From: Limnobaculum parvum
Lineage (GTDB): Bacteria > Pseudomonadota > Gammaproteobacteria > Enterobacterales > Enterobacteriaceae
Length of the DNA: 64,000 nucleotides
Assembly (NCBI RefSeq): GCF_003096015.2
Contig: NZ_CP029185.2
Span: forward strand, 2,328,001 to 2,392,000
Direction of reading: 5' to 3'
The notes below the pieces were generated by a model. The model worked only from the letters and a program-made list of their open reading frames with translations. It was not told where the DNA came from and searched no databases. Below, piece by piece: positions 18,801 through 29,167 of this stretch; position 1 is the first letter of the stretch; each line of letters opens with the position of its first letter. The position numbers and the translations under genes are program-made.

Positions 18801-21800
18801 TTTTTATTTCCATTAGGCCACGTAGCCGCACAATTCTCACATGTATCAACAATAGCTTTAGCGGGAACCTCTTTTTTACCATAAGCATCTCTAGGCCTTA
18901 CAGCTCGAGTAAATTTAATACTTGCTGGATCTGCCCCCTGCCGAATCAATTGATCCGCTGCTGATACTTCTGCACAGGCGCCCACAGTATTCTTACAAAA
19001 ACTTGTAAACTCACCAATCTTAGCACCTAGTTGTGACTCTATATATGTAACAGTTTTTGAATCTAATAATTCAGCTGTAATATTATTGTTACTAAAACCT
19101 ATCGCTGTTTTACCTGTAGCTGAGTCATATGCGCCTATCATTGTTGATGTATTTGTTGCTTGAGTCCTAGAACGGAATTTATTGATTTCATCTAATAAAT
19201 CTTTCTGAGCTTGTATCGATAATGGACTTGTATCCGCTTTACTATTAGGAAACAAACTACTCTCCTGCCACGATACTGCTTTCCCCGGCGAAGCTATAGC
19301 TCTATCAGTTCTCGAAATGACACTATTCCCTGCCACTCCACCAAAAATCGCTGCAGTTCCTAACCCAACATTCCATGCCCCTTCGCCATAGTTCCCGTCA
19401 GAAAGCTGCCCTAAACCATAACCTGCCTGATAAGCACCACCCGCTGCCAATGCAGAGCGAGCTACAATCCCCGGCGCGCCAGGTAACGCCATTAACGCAT
19501 CAGTGCCCATTATCGCTTGACTGGTGTGTACACTAGCCGTTTTAAGATAGCTCAATGCTTCATTATAGGCACTGATATCTCCCGTTGACGCAACAAACGC
19601 TTTACCTGCAAGCACTCCCTGAATAGCCTCATTCGCTTTCTGTGGCGTAAATCCATACATAACCTGAAGTTCATAACCATATTGGTCAAGTAAACCAGCC
19701 AGCTCTTGTTTCTGGCTTTCTGTCATTGGTTGGCCTGATTGATACAGTTCCAGTAAAACATTACTAGCACGGTCTTCATTCGTCAGCTTCACAATATTCA
19801 GTGATGCTTCCACCAAATTTTTACCCGCCTTCTGGTCTTCTATTGATTTAATCAGCGTTTCAGCTTTTTCCGGACTCAGAAAATTATTCACCGCCGCGTT
19901 ATACCCTGCATTAGCAGAAGTGGCAGCCGATTCAGTACTATCTCCGACCACACCACCAATCGCGCCCGATGCTATCATCGACAACGCAGCAACCGCCTGA
20001 CGCTGCTCTTCTGTTAGTTCTTCCGGCTTTCTACCTTCGTACAGATATTGCGTAATGGTCTGTGCAATGATTTCACCGCTGGCGGCACCAATAGCTCCGG
20101 AAGCCGCGCTATTACCACTCCCCTGAGCCACTGCGGCACCGATAATCGCATGTGCAATTGCGTTAATGGCCTTGTCCTTCATTTCAGGCCCTTCGGTCAG
20201 CACTTTCACGCCCTGAGCCAGATAAGGTGCTGAAGCCGCCGCAGCCGCATTCCCAACACTACCACCGCCCATCGCTACCGTCAGCGCTGCGCCAGCCGCC
20301 TGAATTGCCCGTTGCACATCGCTACCCGTGCCGTACTCCTTCATCTGCTTTTCATTGGCAATCTTAAACTCAGCCTGATACACCACATCGTAGGTGGCTT
20401 TATTGAGCTCTTCCTGCGTCGGATTGTCGTTACCCGCTTTAGACAAATCGGCTCTCGCCTGTGCAATGATGGCCGGGTCATTCGCCGCTGAGTCTTTCTG
20501 AGCATCCGCCTTAGCATGTGCCTCATCCTGCGCCGCCTTCACCCCAATATTGGTCGCAATGGTTGTCACCTGCGACACTATCTGCCCCGCCAGACCTATC
20601 GCTTCCAGATTACGCATCTGCTCATCGGCATCAAAAATCTTATCCAGCGGATTGGCTGCGTTAGCCGTGTCATTGCTGAGCTTCGCAATATCTTGCTGCT
20701 GATTGCTCTGGTCACGAATGGTCAACGTGCCGTCCGCTATCGCCGCATGGGTCGTGCTACTGGCGCTGTCACCATAGGCCACCACGATAGGCGTACCCGG
20801 TACGCCCGGGAACCCAAACGGTGCGCCACCGCCCGAGCCGATACTCATCGACACATGGCTGACGTCATAATCTGCCTTGTTCTTGATATCGCTCCAGCCC
20901 AACGTGCCGGTGTCCAGATTGTTTTTGTCAGCTGTCGCTTCCGAGGCAATCACCGCCCCGTCTAACTGGGTGTGCTTACCGACGGTAATGTCATAGCCGC
21001 CCTTGCCGGCGTAAATCCCGCTCTGTTCATTGACGCTGGCCCACGTGCTGTCCATCTTGTCCATCGTGAAGCCCAGACTGCCGTCGAAACCGGTGCCGTA
21101 GCTGCCGGCAATATTCAGTGAGTATTGCTCGTAGCTGTAGTCATCGGTGTCCTGCAATGAACGCACCGTCAGGTCACGACCCACGTCCATTGTGACGGAA
21201 TCCCCTTTCGCCAGTGCACCAATCAGATTGGTATCCCGACCGCTGATGATGGTCAGGTTATTACCGGCCTCAAGCTGACTCTCCGTCCAGTACAGGCCGT
21301 CTGCATGCATATTCCCCTGGGAAAAGTTGGCATCCGCAAAGAAGCGCAGGCCGTTTTTACCCCCGCCAATACCAAAACTGACCCCGGCGTTACCGCCGTA
21401 GCTCTTGTTCTCACTGTCGGTTTTCTGGGTGTTCGCCGCCGCCAGCAGGTTAACGTCCCGGTTGGCGTCAAGCAGCATATTATTCCCCGCATTGATGGCG
21501 GAGCCTTTAAGGGTGATATCGCCATCCACCCCTTTCTCACCGTTACCGGTGGCGGTAATCGACAGATTATTCCCCGCCGCAATGGTTGAACCCTGCGCCG
21601 CCCGTATATTGGTGTCAGTGGTGGATTCAGTACGTTGAGCACCGCCCGAAATACTGATACCCACAAACCCTTCGCTGTCTTTGGGCAAGTCCATCATCCC
21701 GGCCTGTACGGCCTGCGCCGCCGACAGCGCCGCTTTGATTTCCTGTAGCGCCTTGATTTTGCTGTCGTGAGTTTCCTGCGCCTGTTTCGCTTCGGTCACC

Positions 21801-23605
21801 GCCGCATTCAGTGCACCACCCACCGCACCAGACAGCGCAACGGTCACGCCCGACTGGGTACGTTCGTACTTGTCCTGAATGTGGGTCTGGTTTTCCACTG
21901 ACTCAACGGTGACGTTTTTACCCGTCAGGCTGATGTCTTGCTGGGCGACAACGTCTGAGCCTTTGATCGCGAGATGATTGCCCGCGCTTAAGGTGACGTT
22001 GCCTTCGGTACTGCCGACAATACTGCCAAGATTGCCAATACCGTGCGTCGTGTTGGTGAATTTTTCATCTATTTTACCAACGGTAAAGCCAATACCCCCA
22101 GTGCCCATCAGGCCCGATTTGGTGGTGCGGGACAGATGCATCTCATCCCGTTTTTCCGCGGCGGTATCGATAGTCAGGTCATTTCCGGCACTGAGCGAAA
22201 CATCATGAATTCCAGTAACCTGACTTCCGTGAACCAACAGGTCGTTTCCGGCCTTCATCACCACCGAGTCACCGCTAAAGTTGCTGCTGACCCCCGAAAC
22301 AGCATGCAGCTCATCATGGCTTTCTGACGTAAGTTTTTTGCCAAAACTTCCCCGGCTACTGTACTTTGAATGTTCGCTCAGGTCTTCCGTTGACTCACCG
22401 GTAGTCATCGACAGATTATTTCCCGCAATGACCCCGAGTTGACCACCGGCCTCCACCTGCGCTGCTCGGGCATTGATGTCATTTTTCGCTGACAGGGTGA
22501 TATCGCCGCTGCCGGTCATTTGACTGCCCACCTCTGACGAAGTCGATTCCCGACGGTAGTTGTTTTTGTCTTTATAAAACTCCGCCTGTTTCGCTACTGT
22601 CACCGTATTCAGATTCAGGTCGTGACCCGCCGCAATGCTCGTATCACTGTTCTGACCCGCGTTGCTCAGCAGCGCCGCCGTCAGATTAATATCGTGACCC
22701 GCCGAAAGCTGTAATGTGCCGTTGTCGTGATTAACCGCAAGGGCTGCCACCTGATTGATAGCCGTATGGGAAGAGCCATTGCGACCCGCCTTTTCTCCCT
22801 GCGTGGTGGTGGTGATGAGATTAATATCATGCCCGGCCTGAAGCCTCAGGCTGTCAAAGCCCTGCATCAACCCGCCGATATTATTAATATCGTTATTCGC
22901 CAGCAACATCACATTATTGCCGCTGATGCTACCGCCCATATTTTGAATATTCTGCGCCAGCACATTCAGCTTATCCCCCGCCAGAATGCGCCCCTGATTG
23001 ACCAAATCACCGGTCAGTTGCAAATTGACCTGCTTACCGGCCAAAAGCGCACCGCTGCCGTCAATATCCTGCGGCCTAATCATGGCATACACCTGCGGCA
23101 CCAGAACCGTTTGGATACTGCCATCCGGTAAGGTCACGTCACGGCTGACCAGCCAGACGATGTCTGAAGTCAGGTTAGCCATCTGCTCTGGCGTCAGCGC
23201 AATACCTAATGACAGAGGATACTTCTGAGCAAACTCCACGCCGCTGTTCATCAGCGCCATATATTGCTCTTCGTCATTGGCGTAGCCGTTTAAAAAGCGC
23301 TGTCCGGTTAGGTTAATTATCTGGTCGCTAATCAGTCGCTGCTCATAGTAACCATCCCCCAGACGTTTGTGCATATTGTTCGGGTCAGCCTGTAAGCGGC
23401 TGGTCATATAGTCCGAACCCAGCCAGCGCTTAAGTTGGGTATATTGAGGGTCGGTTTCGATTAAATAGCGACTACCTACCGCCGGATTGATTTTATACAG
23501 ACTGGCATTGGGTAATATCAGATTCAGGCTCGGTGGGCGGGTCACCACGCTGACGTCCTTCATACCGTTCTCACCCGGCAGTTGAATGTTTACCCGTTCA
23601 ATACT
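18797..23605 (-). pseudogene. cdiA: M10 orphan cdiA C-terminal half with complete YwqJ-like deaminase tip
   Basis: About 1600 codons in one open frame, from the shared breakpoint (ERVNIQLPGENGMKD) to the tip. The repeat and FHA-like part is almost identical to the live CdiA; the pretoxin part is a different variety (GPEMKDKAINAIAHAIIGAA) shared with M11. The joint reads AVNNFLSPEKAE. The tip carries GACAEVSAAD and CENC, the YwqJ-type deaminase signature. No start, TPS or signal peptide, so not secreted as it stands. It is the most complete silent donor in the array. Confidence 0.85.
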
Positions 23606-23661
23606 GTAACTGAACGTCAAAGAGCGGGTATCGGGGTAACGCTTTTATCGGGTGGGATTTT
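23606..23661 (-). repeat. Module junction repeat, copy at M10/M11
   Basis: 56-bp unit as at 7885; attached to the M10 cdiA half at the same base as in M5 and M8. Confidence 0.75.
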
Positions 23662-23733
23662 CTATATTTAGCTTGGGGAATTTTATATAGATGGGTGTGA
23701 AATAGATAAATAAGCAATCGTCCGGATTTGTTA

Positions 23734-23814
23734 GGGTTTACCCCCGAGCAGGCGGTGACCGTGACCACTGAGCGGGGGCGGATGGTGATTGAGGCGGATA
23801 TTACTAGCAGACGG
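23734..23814 (+). pseudogene. symE 3' remnant, stop codon lost
   Basis: Reads GFTPEQAVTVTTERGRMVIE then ADITS. The TGA seen at the same place in the 1511 remnant is AGA here, so the frame runs on through the hairpin. Convergent to the M11 immunity gene. Confidence 0.6.
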
Positions 23815-23821
23815 TTAAAAC

Positions 23822-23859
23822 AAAGCTCCCGACCAAAATATATAGTCGGGAGCTTTTTA
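23822..23859. terminator. Terminator between symE remnant and M11 immunity gene
   Basis: Arms AAAGCTCCCGAC / GTCGGGAGCTTT with TTTTTATT following on the plus strand; sister of the hairpin at 1564. Confidence 0.7.
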
Positions 23860-24207
23860 TTACGGCATTTTAGCCAGTAGAGTATTAACTTTTTCGATAT
23901 CTTCAGGATGTAGCTGGAGATATTTTTCGCAAGCCACTCTGACATAACCGAAACCAACTGACTCTGAAACAATAATTTCACCTTCCCATACGCCAAACAT
24001 TATTCCTTCAAAATGACACTCAGGATCGGGATCGTCCCAATCAGGAAAATTACAACACGTTTCATCAATTACAAAACCAACCCTATTGATAATATGTTGA
24101 ATCCCCCATATAAACCGGCCATAAAGATTTATTGAATTAAAACAATCTTTAACAACCCAATGAGGGTCATTATCATAATCTATATGTGTAAAAAGATACT
24201 CATTCAT
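23860..24207 (-). CDS. cdiI: M11 CdiI, ribonuclease-toxin immunity protein
   Basis: 115 residues with CCNFPDWDDPDPECHFEG in the middle and the tail LQLHPEDIEKVNTLLAKMP. Start overlaps the toxin stop as ATGA. Same family as the M4 protein, with a common tail and a diverged front. The partner tip ends FRVYIDPNTGTVMNFFP, the pattern of tRNase CdiA tips, so this should be a tRNase-inhibiting CdiI. Confidence 0.65.
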   Translation of the reverse strand: MNEYLFTHIDYDNDPHWVVKDCFNSINLYGRFIWGIQHIINRVGFVIDETCCNFPDWDDPDPECHFEGIMFGVWEGEIIVSESVGFGYVRVACEKYLQLHPEDIEKVNTLLAKMP

Positions 24208-25480
24208 TTGGTTACCACCGGAAAAAAGTTCATTACTGTTCCTGTGTTAGGATCGATATATACCCTAAAATCGATTCCTCCTGCACTTGAAGTATATTCC
24301 CTAGCTCCCGAAGCCATTGCCGATTTATACCCTTTAGCGGCCGCCTGCTGGCCTAAATCAAGTATTTTCTGATCTGAAAATACTTTTGGATCATATATAG
24401 TTTTCGTGAGTGGCTTTTCTTTATAACCAACTATATTGCCAGCTCTATCATAAGCTGGAATCTGATAACTAACTTCAGTGACACCTTTAATACCCGTTGG
24501 AGTTTCACTCAATATCTTCACCCCATTTTGCTTCACAGATATATAAAATGCCTCTGAATTATGCCCGCCTGTAATACCTTTTTGTTGGGTATACTTTTCA
24601 ACAGCACTTAAATGCGCAGGCTGTTCGATTTTAAAACTTATACCATCGGGATAAGTGATCGTAGTTACCCCTGTGGTAGCATCTTTCCCAGCCTTCCACG
24701 TACCCACACCACCAACGATGTTCGTCGCCGCATCCATTGCCCACAACAACCGCTCGCCATCCGTAGGCACCTTACCATCAATCGGGTTTGCACCACCCGC
24801 AGCAAAATAACTCTGGCAAGCCGCCGTTGCTAATCCCGGCAGTCCACACCCTGCATTAAAATAAGCTGCACTCAGCTCCTTAATAAATGCTTCTGCATCT
24901 CCATTCTGATGTTTAGCCGCAATGGCCTGAACCTCATTAGCCTCAGCTAAAATCCATTCTTTGCCATTGCTGGTTGATTGCTCGGTAACAACACAAAACC
25001 CATTACTGGAGCCTACACAGCTAACAACATCGCCCGGTTTGTGGTCAATTTTCTCCGTGCCAGCAAGTTGAAAATCAGGGCCAAATTCATTCTCTTCAAC
25101 TTTATCAATGCTGCTGCCTTTCTCTTTCAGCTTATCAATATCTTGCTTCAGCTCCTGACAGGCACCACTTCCAGCATTGCCCCCCTGACAGGTGAGGCAT
25201 ATTCCTTCTCTTTACGATCAAGAACCTGTTTTTCACCTGTCGTCAGGTGGTTATTGACCGCCGCGTTATACCCTGCATTAGCAGAAGTGGCAGCCGATTC
25301 AGTACTATCTCCGACCACACCACCAATCGCGCCCGATGCTATCATCGACAACGCAGCAACCGCCTGACGCTGCTCTTCTGTTAGTTCTTCCGGCTTTTTA
25401 CCTTCGTACAGATATTGCGTAATGGTCTGTGCAATGATTTCACCGCTGGCAGTACCAATGGCCTCGGAAGCAGCACTGTT
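24204..25480 (-). pseudogene. M11 tRNase-like CdiA-CT with one-base frameshift
   Basis: Starts inside the pretoxin region (SEAIGTASGE), has the joint AVNNHLTTGEKQVL, then goes out of frame in a run of six C (G on the coding strand) at 25180-25185. Adding one G restores an open frame through PVRGGNAGSGACQELKQD to the end, about 380 more codons without a stop. The tip (VTKTIYDPKVFSDQKI-like region, then SAGGIDFRVYIDPNTG) resembles tRNase-type CdiA ends of the BECR fold. The 5' end is fused to a symE remnant at about 25480. Without the missing base no full toxin is made. Confidence 0.7.
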
Positions 25481-25689
25481 GTAAGTCAAAACAGGCCGTT
25501 AAAGCAAAAGAACCACAGCCCCGTCATTACACCGTGGGATATGCCCCCAACGGCGGTAAAACCCAGCCCAGCCCGCAGATTAAAATCAGCGGTAAATGGC
25601 TGGAAGCGTTGGGATTCACCTCCGGGCAGCCAGTCACTGTGACCACCGAACGGGGACGGATGGTGATTGAGGCGGATATTACTCTCTGA
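25480..25689 (+). pseudogene. symE: symE remnant, nearly complete but without a start
   Basis: 70 codons: KSKQAVKAKEPQPRHYTVGY, then PNGGKTQPSPQIKISGKWLE, ALGFTSGQPVTVTTERGRMV, and IEADITL. This is the best-preserved SymE-type domain of the remnant series. The 5' end is replaced by M11 cdiA sequence, so no start codon or ribosome site is left. Confidence 0.72.
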
Positions 25690-25716
25690 CGGTTAAAGCA
25701 AATCTCTTGATAATTT

Positions 25717-25765
25717 ATAAACTGCATCCTTATACATTAGATATTCGATCTAGGATGCAGTTTAT
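25717..25765. terminator. Hairpin between symE remnant and M12 immunity gene
   Basis: Fourteen-base arms ATAAACTGCATCCT / AGGATGCAGTTTAT with a 21-base loop, followed by TTATTTATGG. Confidence 0.65.
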
Positions 25766-25771
25766 TTATGG

Positions 25772-26329
25772 TCATAGTTTATTTATCAAAGTAAATTGCA
25801 TCTTAATTTCATTAACTATTTTATGTACTTCCTCTTTTTGCAAAATTACTTCTGCAACATCTAAATGCTCACAGTTTATCCATTTATAACCATCAATATC
25901 ATTACCTGATAAATAACTTGTTTTAGCTCCCAAGATTCTTATTTCATCGCCGGAGCTAACAGCGAATACATAACAAGCGTTATCTTCTAAGTTATATGTA
26001 GAAGCTTGATAGCTATAATTTGTTTCAAAATCATCGGGTACATCCACATTTGGATCCAACAGTGTGGGTAACATAGCTCTTAGCATTGTCGAAAATGCTT
26101 CTATTTTATCCAGACTAAATAAAATGCTATCTTCCAGTGGAGAAAGTAAGGCGTTATCTTCTGAGAGACAACTCACATCACCACTCAAAGTAGCTACTCC
26201 AGCAGAATCAGGGAATAACTTTCCATCAATAATAAAATGAAATAATCCGTTTTTATAGTTATCCTCTAGACTCCAAGGAGGTACTAATTCCATCAATATT
26301 GCGAAATTATTTGGATCACCAAAAACCAT
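25772..26329 (-). CDS. M12 Imm42-like immunity protein
   Basis: About 185 residues starting MVFGDPNNFAILMELVPPWS and containing NGLFHFIIDGKLFPD, SGDEIRILGAK and VILQKEEVHKIVNEI. This matches the pattern I know for immunity protein family 42. I chose the ATG at 26329, two bases after the toxin stop, because GGGATGG is well placed as ribosome site; an ATG at 26338 inside the toxin gene is possible but has no room for one. The gene is intact. Confidence 0.62.
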   Translation of the reverse strand: MVFGDPNNFAILMELVPPWSLEDNYKNGLFHFIIDGKLFPDSAGVATLSGDVSCLSEDNALLSPLEDSILFSLDKIEAFSTMLRAMLPTLLDPNVDVPDDFETNYSYQASTYNLEDNACYVFAVSSGDEIRILGAKTSYLSGNDIDGYKWINCEHLDVAEVILQKEEVHKIVNEIKMQFTLINKL

Positions 26330-26331
26330 AA

Positions 26332-27192
26332 TCACCATCCCTTTTTAGGTAAATTTAATTGTTTCTTAACATCAGCTGGAATCATATTTTTATCTAGTTG
26401 AACTGACTTATCTCCGGTACTACCAGACCAATGCCAAGTCCCATCATTCGTATTCGTAAACTGATGAACATTTCCTTCAGCATCTTTTGCATATCTCTTT
26501 TTCCCACTTACAACAGACGCCCCAAATAGTTCTATAGAATCCTTAGGTTCAGTACCAGCTCTATAGCTATAACCTTGTTGTCCTGGTGTATGCTTGGGAT
26601 TTGATTTATAACTCAAGCCATTTGAAGCAGTCGTTGGTATTGGAGTTGGTAGCGCACTCCCCTTCCCAGAACCACCTTTAGCCTTACTTCCAATAATCCC
26701 CACGGCCCCCATCGCCATGCTTGACATCGTATTGTTCACTTCTTGGTCTGACATGCCATCCATATCAAAACCAAGTGACTTAAAGACGGCTCTATTACGA
26801 TCTGCGGCTGCTTTTACCAGTTCTGGATTATTCAGATTACGGTCAGCATCAACCGCATTCGATTTATCTTGCGCAGACAGCACCGCTATACAGTTAGCCG
26901 GTGCCGCTTTACACACTTCTCCCACGCCGTACTGCCCAAAATCCATCCCTAACTTCGCCAGATCGGACTGAGTATACAGATACATGTCCCCGTCTCTGGC
27001 CTTCGCTAAATGACTCTGGCAAGAGGCTGAAGCGGGGTTAGCACTACAAGCCGCTTCTAATTCAGCACTTTGCTGTTTATCGATCTTTTGGTATTTATCC
27101 TGAACCTGCTGAACACAGCCTTCTGTCTTGCAGCTTTGGATTTCACGGGTCATGTCATCCATCTGCTTATCGCTCAGATAGTTATTCACCGA
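26332..27192 (-). CDS. M12 displaced CdiA-CT toxin tip, unknown family
   Basis: About 286 codons beginning exactly at the joint (SVNNYLSDKQMDDMTREI). A Cys-rich linker follows (SCKTEGCVQQ; ACSANPASASCQ), then the tip: NPKHTPGQQGYSYRAG, SIELFGASVVSGKKRYAKDA, EGNVHQFTNTNDGTWHWSGS, ending KKQLNLPKKGW. This ending recurs in hemagglutinin-type toxins but I know no biochemical function. The frame is intact and cut off from cdiA only by the mobile element: taking out 27193-44388 would join it in frame to the live cdiA stem. It is probably the toxin used before the EndoU element came in. Confidence 0.7.
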   Translation of the reverse strand, partial: SVNNYLSDKQMDDMTREIQSCKTEGCVQQVQDKYQKIDKQQSAELEAACSANPASASCQSHLAKARDGDMYLYTQSDLAKLGMDFGQYGVGEVCKAAPANCIAVLSAQDKSNAVDADRNLNNPELVKAAADRNRAVFKSLGFDMDGMSDQEVNNTMSSMAMGAVGIIGSKAKGGSGKGSALPTPIPTTASNGLSYKSNPKHTPGQQGYSYRAGTEPKDSIELFGASVVSGKKRYAKDAEGNVHQFTNTNDGTWHWSGSTGDKSVQLDKNMIPADVKKQLNLPKKGW

Positions 27193-27193
27193 A
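27173..27193. other. Left attachment-like site (VNNYLS codons of M12)
   Basis: Plus strand CAGATAGTTATTCACCG with AA before CAACTC; same as the sites at 35771 and 44369 except for two bases (27187 and 27192). It encodes VNNYLS on the minus strand. The element starts right after it. Confidence 0.7.
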
Positions 27194-27568
27194 ACAACTC
27201 ATCCCGACATGAACTTACTCTTCGAACACCACTTTTCCCTGTTTAGTCAGCTAGTTACAACCACTTTTTGCCAGTGCATTTTGATACCCGAACACTCAAG
27301 CCCAGACGCGCTTTTTTGGCCCGATAAGGCACCACCCCGGAACTGTTAAAGAGCAACCAACGCCACATCATAACAGCGGCGTTAGCCGCTGCCATTACCG
27401 GTTTTGACCTTTTTTGCTGAACCTCCCCCGTAACCTGCCAGACCAGAACCGGTGACGGTTTCGCAGCTTGCTGCGGGACTGGCGCCGGTTGACCGGGGCG
27501 CGGGGTGGTAGACCCCGCTTATAAAGCTTTAACAGGGAGGCCCCCGTGGGGGCCGGATGGGGCGAAGG

Positions 27569-27615
27569 CTGGTTAAACAGGGAACGAGCAACGCAGTGCG
27601 AGCCTGTTTAACCAG
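27569..27615. repeat. 13-bp perfect inverted repeat, copy 1
   Basis: CTGGTTAAACAGG (27569-27581) and CCTGTTTAACCAG (27603-27615) with a 21-base loop. Repeated at 36167-36213. Confidence 0.75.
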
Positions 27616-27857
27616 ACGTAGCTGGGTGGGCCGGGGGTAATAAGCTGCGGAGGCCAACGGCCGACATGCCTTTAGCGTTGTTGAACTTGGCCCTTGGAGC
27701 CAACAGGACGTTGGCGACTGCGGTGGTGGGCGTGGGTGATGCAGCCAACAGCGGCGGGAACCGGCGCGCCACTCAGCACCACGATGCCAATGAGCGGCGG
27801 CAAGCCGCACTGTGAAGCCCTGTAAGACGCGAAGCGCCCTGAGCTGAACGGCGCTGA

Positions 27858-27917
27858 CATAATGTGTGTTAACCGTACCAGACCGTTATGGGCTGGTACG
27901 GTTAATGCCACATTATG
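27858..27917. repeat. 60-bp inverted repeat, copy 1
   Basis: Arms CATAATGTG..TTAACCGTACCAG and CTGGTACGGTTAA...CACATTATG: 22 paired bases with one small internal bulge and an 11-base loop. The largest symmetric structure in the window; repeated at 36456-36515. Candidate origin, recombinase arm site or RNA stem. Confidence 0.75.
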
Positions 27918-28078
27918 TTGAGTGGGGGATGGCCGGGAACAGGTGTTGCAGAGTAGAACTTGGCCAAGTCCCGGACAGCCACCACGTACCGCCGCTGACA
28001 CTGATGGTAGGGGGCAGTCCGTGCACAAGGATGTGCGCGGTCTGCCAACTCGGACTCAGCAGGCTCACAGAGAGCCAG

Positions 28079-29167
28079 CTAACTTTGCTCTTTTTGACTC
28101 TCCGGCAACGCCGGTGTATCACTGATATTTGGCACTACCCGCAGGTTGCCTTTCCTTACGTCTCCACACTCTGCCGGGTGCGTAGAGGTATGCACCGACT
28201 GAAGCGCCTTGATCGATACCTGAGTATAGATCTGCGTGCTGCTCACATCCGCATGACCTAACATCGCCTGTATCCAGCGCAGATCGGCACCGTTCTCCAG
28301 CATCTGGGTTGCCATCGCATGACGGAACAGGTGACAGCTTCCCCACTGGCTTATTTCCGCCGCCCGGATATAGTGACCGATGGCGTTGGTGATTCCATTA
28401 ACCCCCAGTCCCGCCATACCATCCGCCGCCACGAACAGCTCGTTAACTTCCGGGTTGATAACCAGCTCCGAGCGGACCTTATATTTGTACTGTTCCACCC
28501 ACTTTAACGCACGTTCGCCTATCGGGATGATACGGTCCTTTTTCCCTTTGCCCTGCCGGACTATCAAGGTGCGTCTGTCGGCATTCACGCTGTACATATC
28601 CAGCATCGCCACTTCCCCACGCCGGATCCCCGTAGACCACAGTACTTCCATCAGCGCACGATCCCGCAGGCCTAACGGTGTACTGACATCAGCCTGCGCC
28701 AGCACCCGCTCTATCTCTTCCACACTCATGATGTGGCGCGGCAGGTGTTTTTCTGCCCGTGGTAACTCAAGGTCTGCTGCCGGGTTAGCCAGTATCAGAT
28801 TGCCTCTCGCCATCCAACTGAACCAGCCCTTCAGCGGATCTAACGCAGTACGCTGCGTCCGGCTGCTCAGCGGTTCTCCGTTGGCCTTACGATACTGATA
28901 CAGATGGCGTTGATAGCGCTCAAGCACCGGCCGGGTAATATCACCGGCATAGTGCAGGCCGTGTTCATTCGCCCACAGGATGAAGTGATACAGATGGTGG
29001 GTTTGCACCTTCAGCGTGGTTTCTGACCAGTTGCGTTCTCTGCGCCAGATAATGAACTTCAGCAGCAGCGTGTACAGGCTTTTCGGGTGATCGATTGGGC
29101 CAACCGGTGTTCGGTACACCTGATCCACCGTCAGCAGGCTATCAACACGGGTGCGGCGCTTAACCAT
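28079..29167 (-). CDS. Tyrosine recombinase (integrase), element copy 1
   Basis: 362 residues, XerC/D-like. N-terminal SAM-like core-binding domain at about 27-125; catalytic domain at about 145-330. The active-site set is complete: R182 (TGIRRGE), a Lys in GKGKKDR (about 207-210), H279 and R282 (HLFRH), H305 (LGH) and the nucleophile Y314 (TQIYTQVS). It overlaps the primase gene by 8 bases with GGGAGGT ahead of its ATG, so the two are co-expressed. Its 3' end is about 0.9 kb from the element boundary at the VNNYLS core. I infer that it catalyses integration and excision there. Confidence 0.88.
   Translation of the reverse strand: MVKRRTRVDSLLTVDQVYRTPVGPIDHPKSLYTLLLKFIIWRRERNWSETTLKVQTHHLYHFILWANEHGLHYAGDITRPVLERYQRHLYQYRKANGEPLSSRTQRTALDPLKGWFSWMARGNLILANPAADLELPRAEKHLPRHIMSVEEIERVLAQADVSTPLGLRDRALMEVLWSTGIRRGEVAMLDMYSVNADRRTLIVRQGKGKKDRIIPIGERALKWVEQYKYKVRSELVINPEVNELFVAADGMAGLGVNGITNAIGHYIRAAEISQWGSCHLFRHAMATQMLENGADLRWIQAMLGHADVSSTQIYTQVSIKALQSVHTSTHPAECGDVRKGNLRVVPNISDTPALPESQKEQS

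Larger units (their letters stand above)
27194..28078. other. GC-rich structured non-coding end of the element, copy 1
   Basis: 885 bp between the core and the recombinase stop with no credible gene (the open frames lack ribosome sites and look like products of high GC). Several hairpins stand out: CAGCGGCGTTAGCCGCTG at about 27385, CGCAGCTTGCTGCG at about 27464, GGCCCCCGTGGGGGCC at 27539-27554, and the two larger inverted repeats listed separately. It could be a replication origin for the primase, an arm-type recombinase binding region, or a structured RNA; the sequence alone does not decide. The same holds for 35792-36676. Confidence 0.5.

Noticed and set aside
27529..28261. Several open frames of 67-131 codons in the GC-rich element end, both strands
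   Set aside because: They overlap each other, have no ribosome sites, are rich in Arg/Pro/Ser as random GC-rich frames are, and fall on strong hairpins; better read as non-coding.
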